This document shows positions 63,121 to 64,000 of a DNA stretch of 64,000 nucleotides, in pieces (the first letter of the stretch is position 1; each line of letters opens with the position of its first letter). The stretch is from Flagellimonas profundi (GTDB lineage: Bacteria; Bacteroidota; Bacteroidia; Flavobacteriales; Flavobacteriaceae). Location: NCBI RefSeq assembly GCF_017313275.1, contig NZ_JAFLNM010000003.1, positions 343,261 to 407,260 on the forward strand, given 5' to 3'. Below the pieces are notes generated by a model. That model was given only the letters and a program-made list of their open reading frames with translations. It had not been told where the DNA came from and made no database searches. The translations under genes were made by a program, and so were the position numbers.

Positions 63121-63223
63121 ATTTAAGCAATCAAATTACCATCATCAGTTTTCGGTCTGTGCTTATGTTCAAGTTCTGCCCCATCCTGTTTTTCGGGCAC
63201 AGTCCACCTATGATAATGTTGAT

Positions 63224-64000
63224 TCAATTTCGCTTCCCTTCCACAACAATTCCCTTCCACCCCATCAAGGCATCATACGTACCGGATTCGTTCTTAACAA
63301 ATTCGAAAGATTCCGCTGCTTTGGGGTTTTCAAAAAACACCGTAGGAGTTTCTGCTTGCAGCGTTCCTATCTTTTCACCATCCTGAAAAATCACAAGGTA
63401 ATCCCCTTCCACTTTCACATCTAAAACCAATCCATCAAAATCAGCAAAAGTATAGGAGCCCTCGTACCGCTCAAGCACTTCTTTATCCAAAACAATTGCT
63501 TTTCTATGGATTTCCTTGGGATATTCTACAGGTTCAGATTTTAATATCTTCACCATATCGTCAATGGTATCAAAAAAGGGCATTTCATCGTAGTTGGCCA
63601 ATACTACAAAGTCAAAATCATTTACCAGATCACTGTACACCTGGGCACGTATACCTTTTGAACCTCCATCTTTCGCTATGATCCCGTTCTCGTTTTTTAA
63701 AAACGAAGCGTAGGGTTCCTGTTTCACATGATCCATAAACTTCTTCAAATCTTCTCCTGTGGAAAACAAGCGAGCCGTTCGGAATTCATCCCGCTGAATA
63801 TTATCCACCTCAACCACCAAACTATCCTTTAACACATGGTTCTGTGCCATATTTTTCACCCGGTTTTCTTCGACAAAAAAATGTGCCCCACTGGCATCCA
63901 TTCCAAAGGGCTCAAAAATTTCATCAACAACACATTGGGCAAATGGTTTTTGGTAAGCTTTTGATATGATGTTATATAAAATCTCATAACCAATATTGGA
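63224..64000 (-). CDS. Beta-lactamase-fold serine hydrolase, 5' part cut by the window edge
   Basis: The frame stays open to base 64000 (the first ATG at 63901 is internal), giving the last 258 residues. The edge reads SNIGYEILYNIISKAYQKPF and later IFEPFGMDASGAHF, which is the class C Y-S-N block and the following helix; the SxxK block must lie beyond the edge. The C-terminal part (YEGSYTFADFDGLVLDVKVE, then a lipocalin-like strand set) resembles the accessory domain of Bacteroidota serine hydrolases. It is probably a peptidase or esterase rather than an antibiotic-resistance enzyme. Confidence 0.85.
   Translation of the reverse strand, partial: SNIGYEILYNIISKAYQKPFAQCVVDEIFEPFGMDASGAHFFVEENRVKNMAQNHVLKDSLVVEVDNIQRDEFRTARLFSTGEDLKKFMDHVKQEPYASFLKNENGIIAKDGGSKGIRAQVYSDLVNDFDFVVLANYDEMPFFDTIDDMVKILKSEPVEYPKEIHRKAIVLDKEVLERYEGSYTFADFDGLVLDVKVEGDYLVIFQDGEKIGTLQAETPTVFFENPKAAESFEFVKNESGTYDALMGWKGIVVEGKRN

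Overview
The window looks like a chromosomal segment from a marine member of the family Flavobacteriaceae (phylum Bacteroidota), probably close to Muricauda/Allomuricauda; the genus is a guess from overall protein character. Supporting signs are promoters of the Bacteroidota type (a TAnnTTTG -7 box about 20-40 bases before the start codon), little Shine-Dalgarno signal, and lineage-typical families: DUF5686, DUF6089, DUF6090, GH3, 2TM, a folK-deoxynucleoside kinase fusion, and a BamA/OmpH/OmpH cluster.

Bases 1-13.5 kb carry the 3' end of a TonB gene, an ion-pumping pyrophosphatase (hppA) beside soluble pyrophosphatase (ppa), a large DUF5686 outer-membrane protein, pdhB, and a forward run of etfB, etfA, a bifunctional-nuclease-family gene, a nucleoside transporter, a four-helix-bundle gene, thyA and a Dabb lipoprotein. 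Bases 13.5-25.7 kb hold a carbohydrate-binding-fold protein, a class V aminotransferase, a 2TM protein overlapping folA, and the envelope cluster nadK/CBS, DUF6089-uppS-bamA-ompH-ompH-murI, then pdxJ and an alpha/beta hydrolase. Bases 25.8-47.8 kb hold an SGNH-hydrolase lipoprotein, a holin-like protein, tig-clpP-clpX, GH3, DUF2797, two transporters, DUF6090, an AsmA-like protein, a queuosine-precursor transporter, sppA, folK-dNK, a TrmH-family methylase and mutS.

Two tRNA genes (Gly-GCC and Leu-UAA, 47.88-48.10 kb) mark the start of an AT-richer accessory stretch running to about 57.7 kb. It encodes a secreted endonuclease/exonuclease/phosphatase-fold protein, a three-gene operon (TerB-like protein, four-TM coiled-coil protein, vWA-like lipoprotein), an HsdR-N-type PD-(D/E)xK nuclease with a small Cys-rich exported protein, a PEGA lipoprotein, a NarL/LuxR-type response regulator, a TPR-lipoprotein histidine kinase and a 54-residue proline-tailed lipoprotein too short for ordinary gene calling.

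The most striking observation concerns this stretch. An 18-base near-palindrome of 7-2-7 form (TTACAGA-n2-TCTGTAA-RG) stands upstream of every transcription unit there. Before three of them it lies exactly 19 bases from a perfect TAnnTTTG box and 46-48 bases from the start codon; a variant precedes the nuclease on the other strand. The 7-2-7 arrangement is the type bound by NarL-family regulators, and such a regulator is encoded in the middle. I infer a single two-component regulon covering an undescribed envelope-stress or defence-like island.

Bases 57.9-64 kb carry an aromatic-amino-acid-type decarboxylase with an overlapping hydrolase, an NTF2-like exported protein, an alpha/beta-hydrolase fused to an AraC-type DNA-binding domain, a flavin reductase and the 3' part of a beta-lactamase-fold serine hydrolase that runs off the right edge. 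A second possible regulon is marked by a GCATGC-centred palindrome before both etfBA and the SGNH lipoprotein gene.
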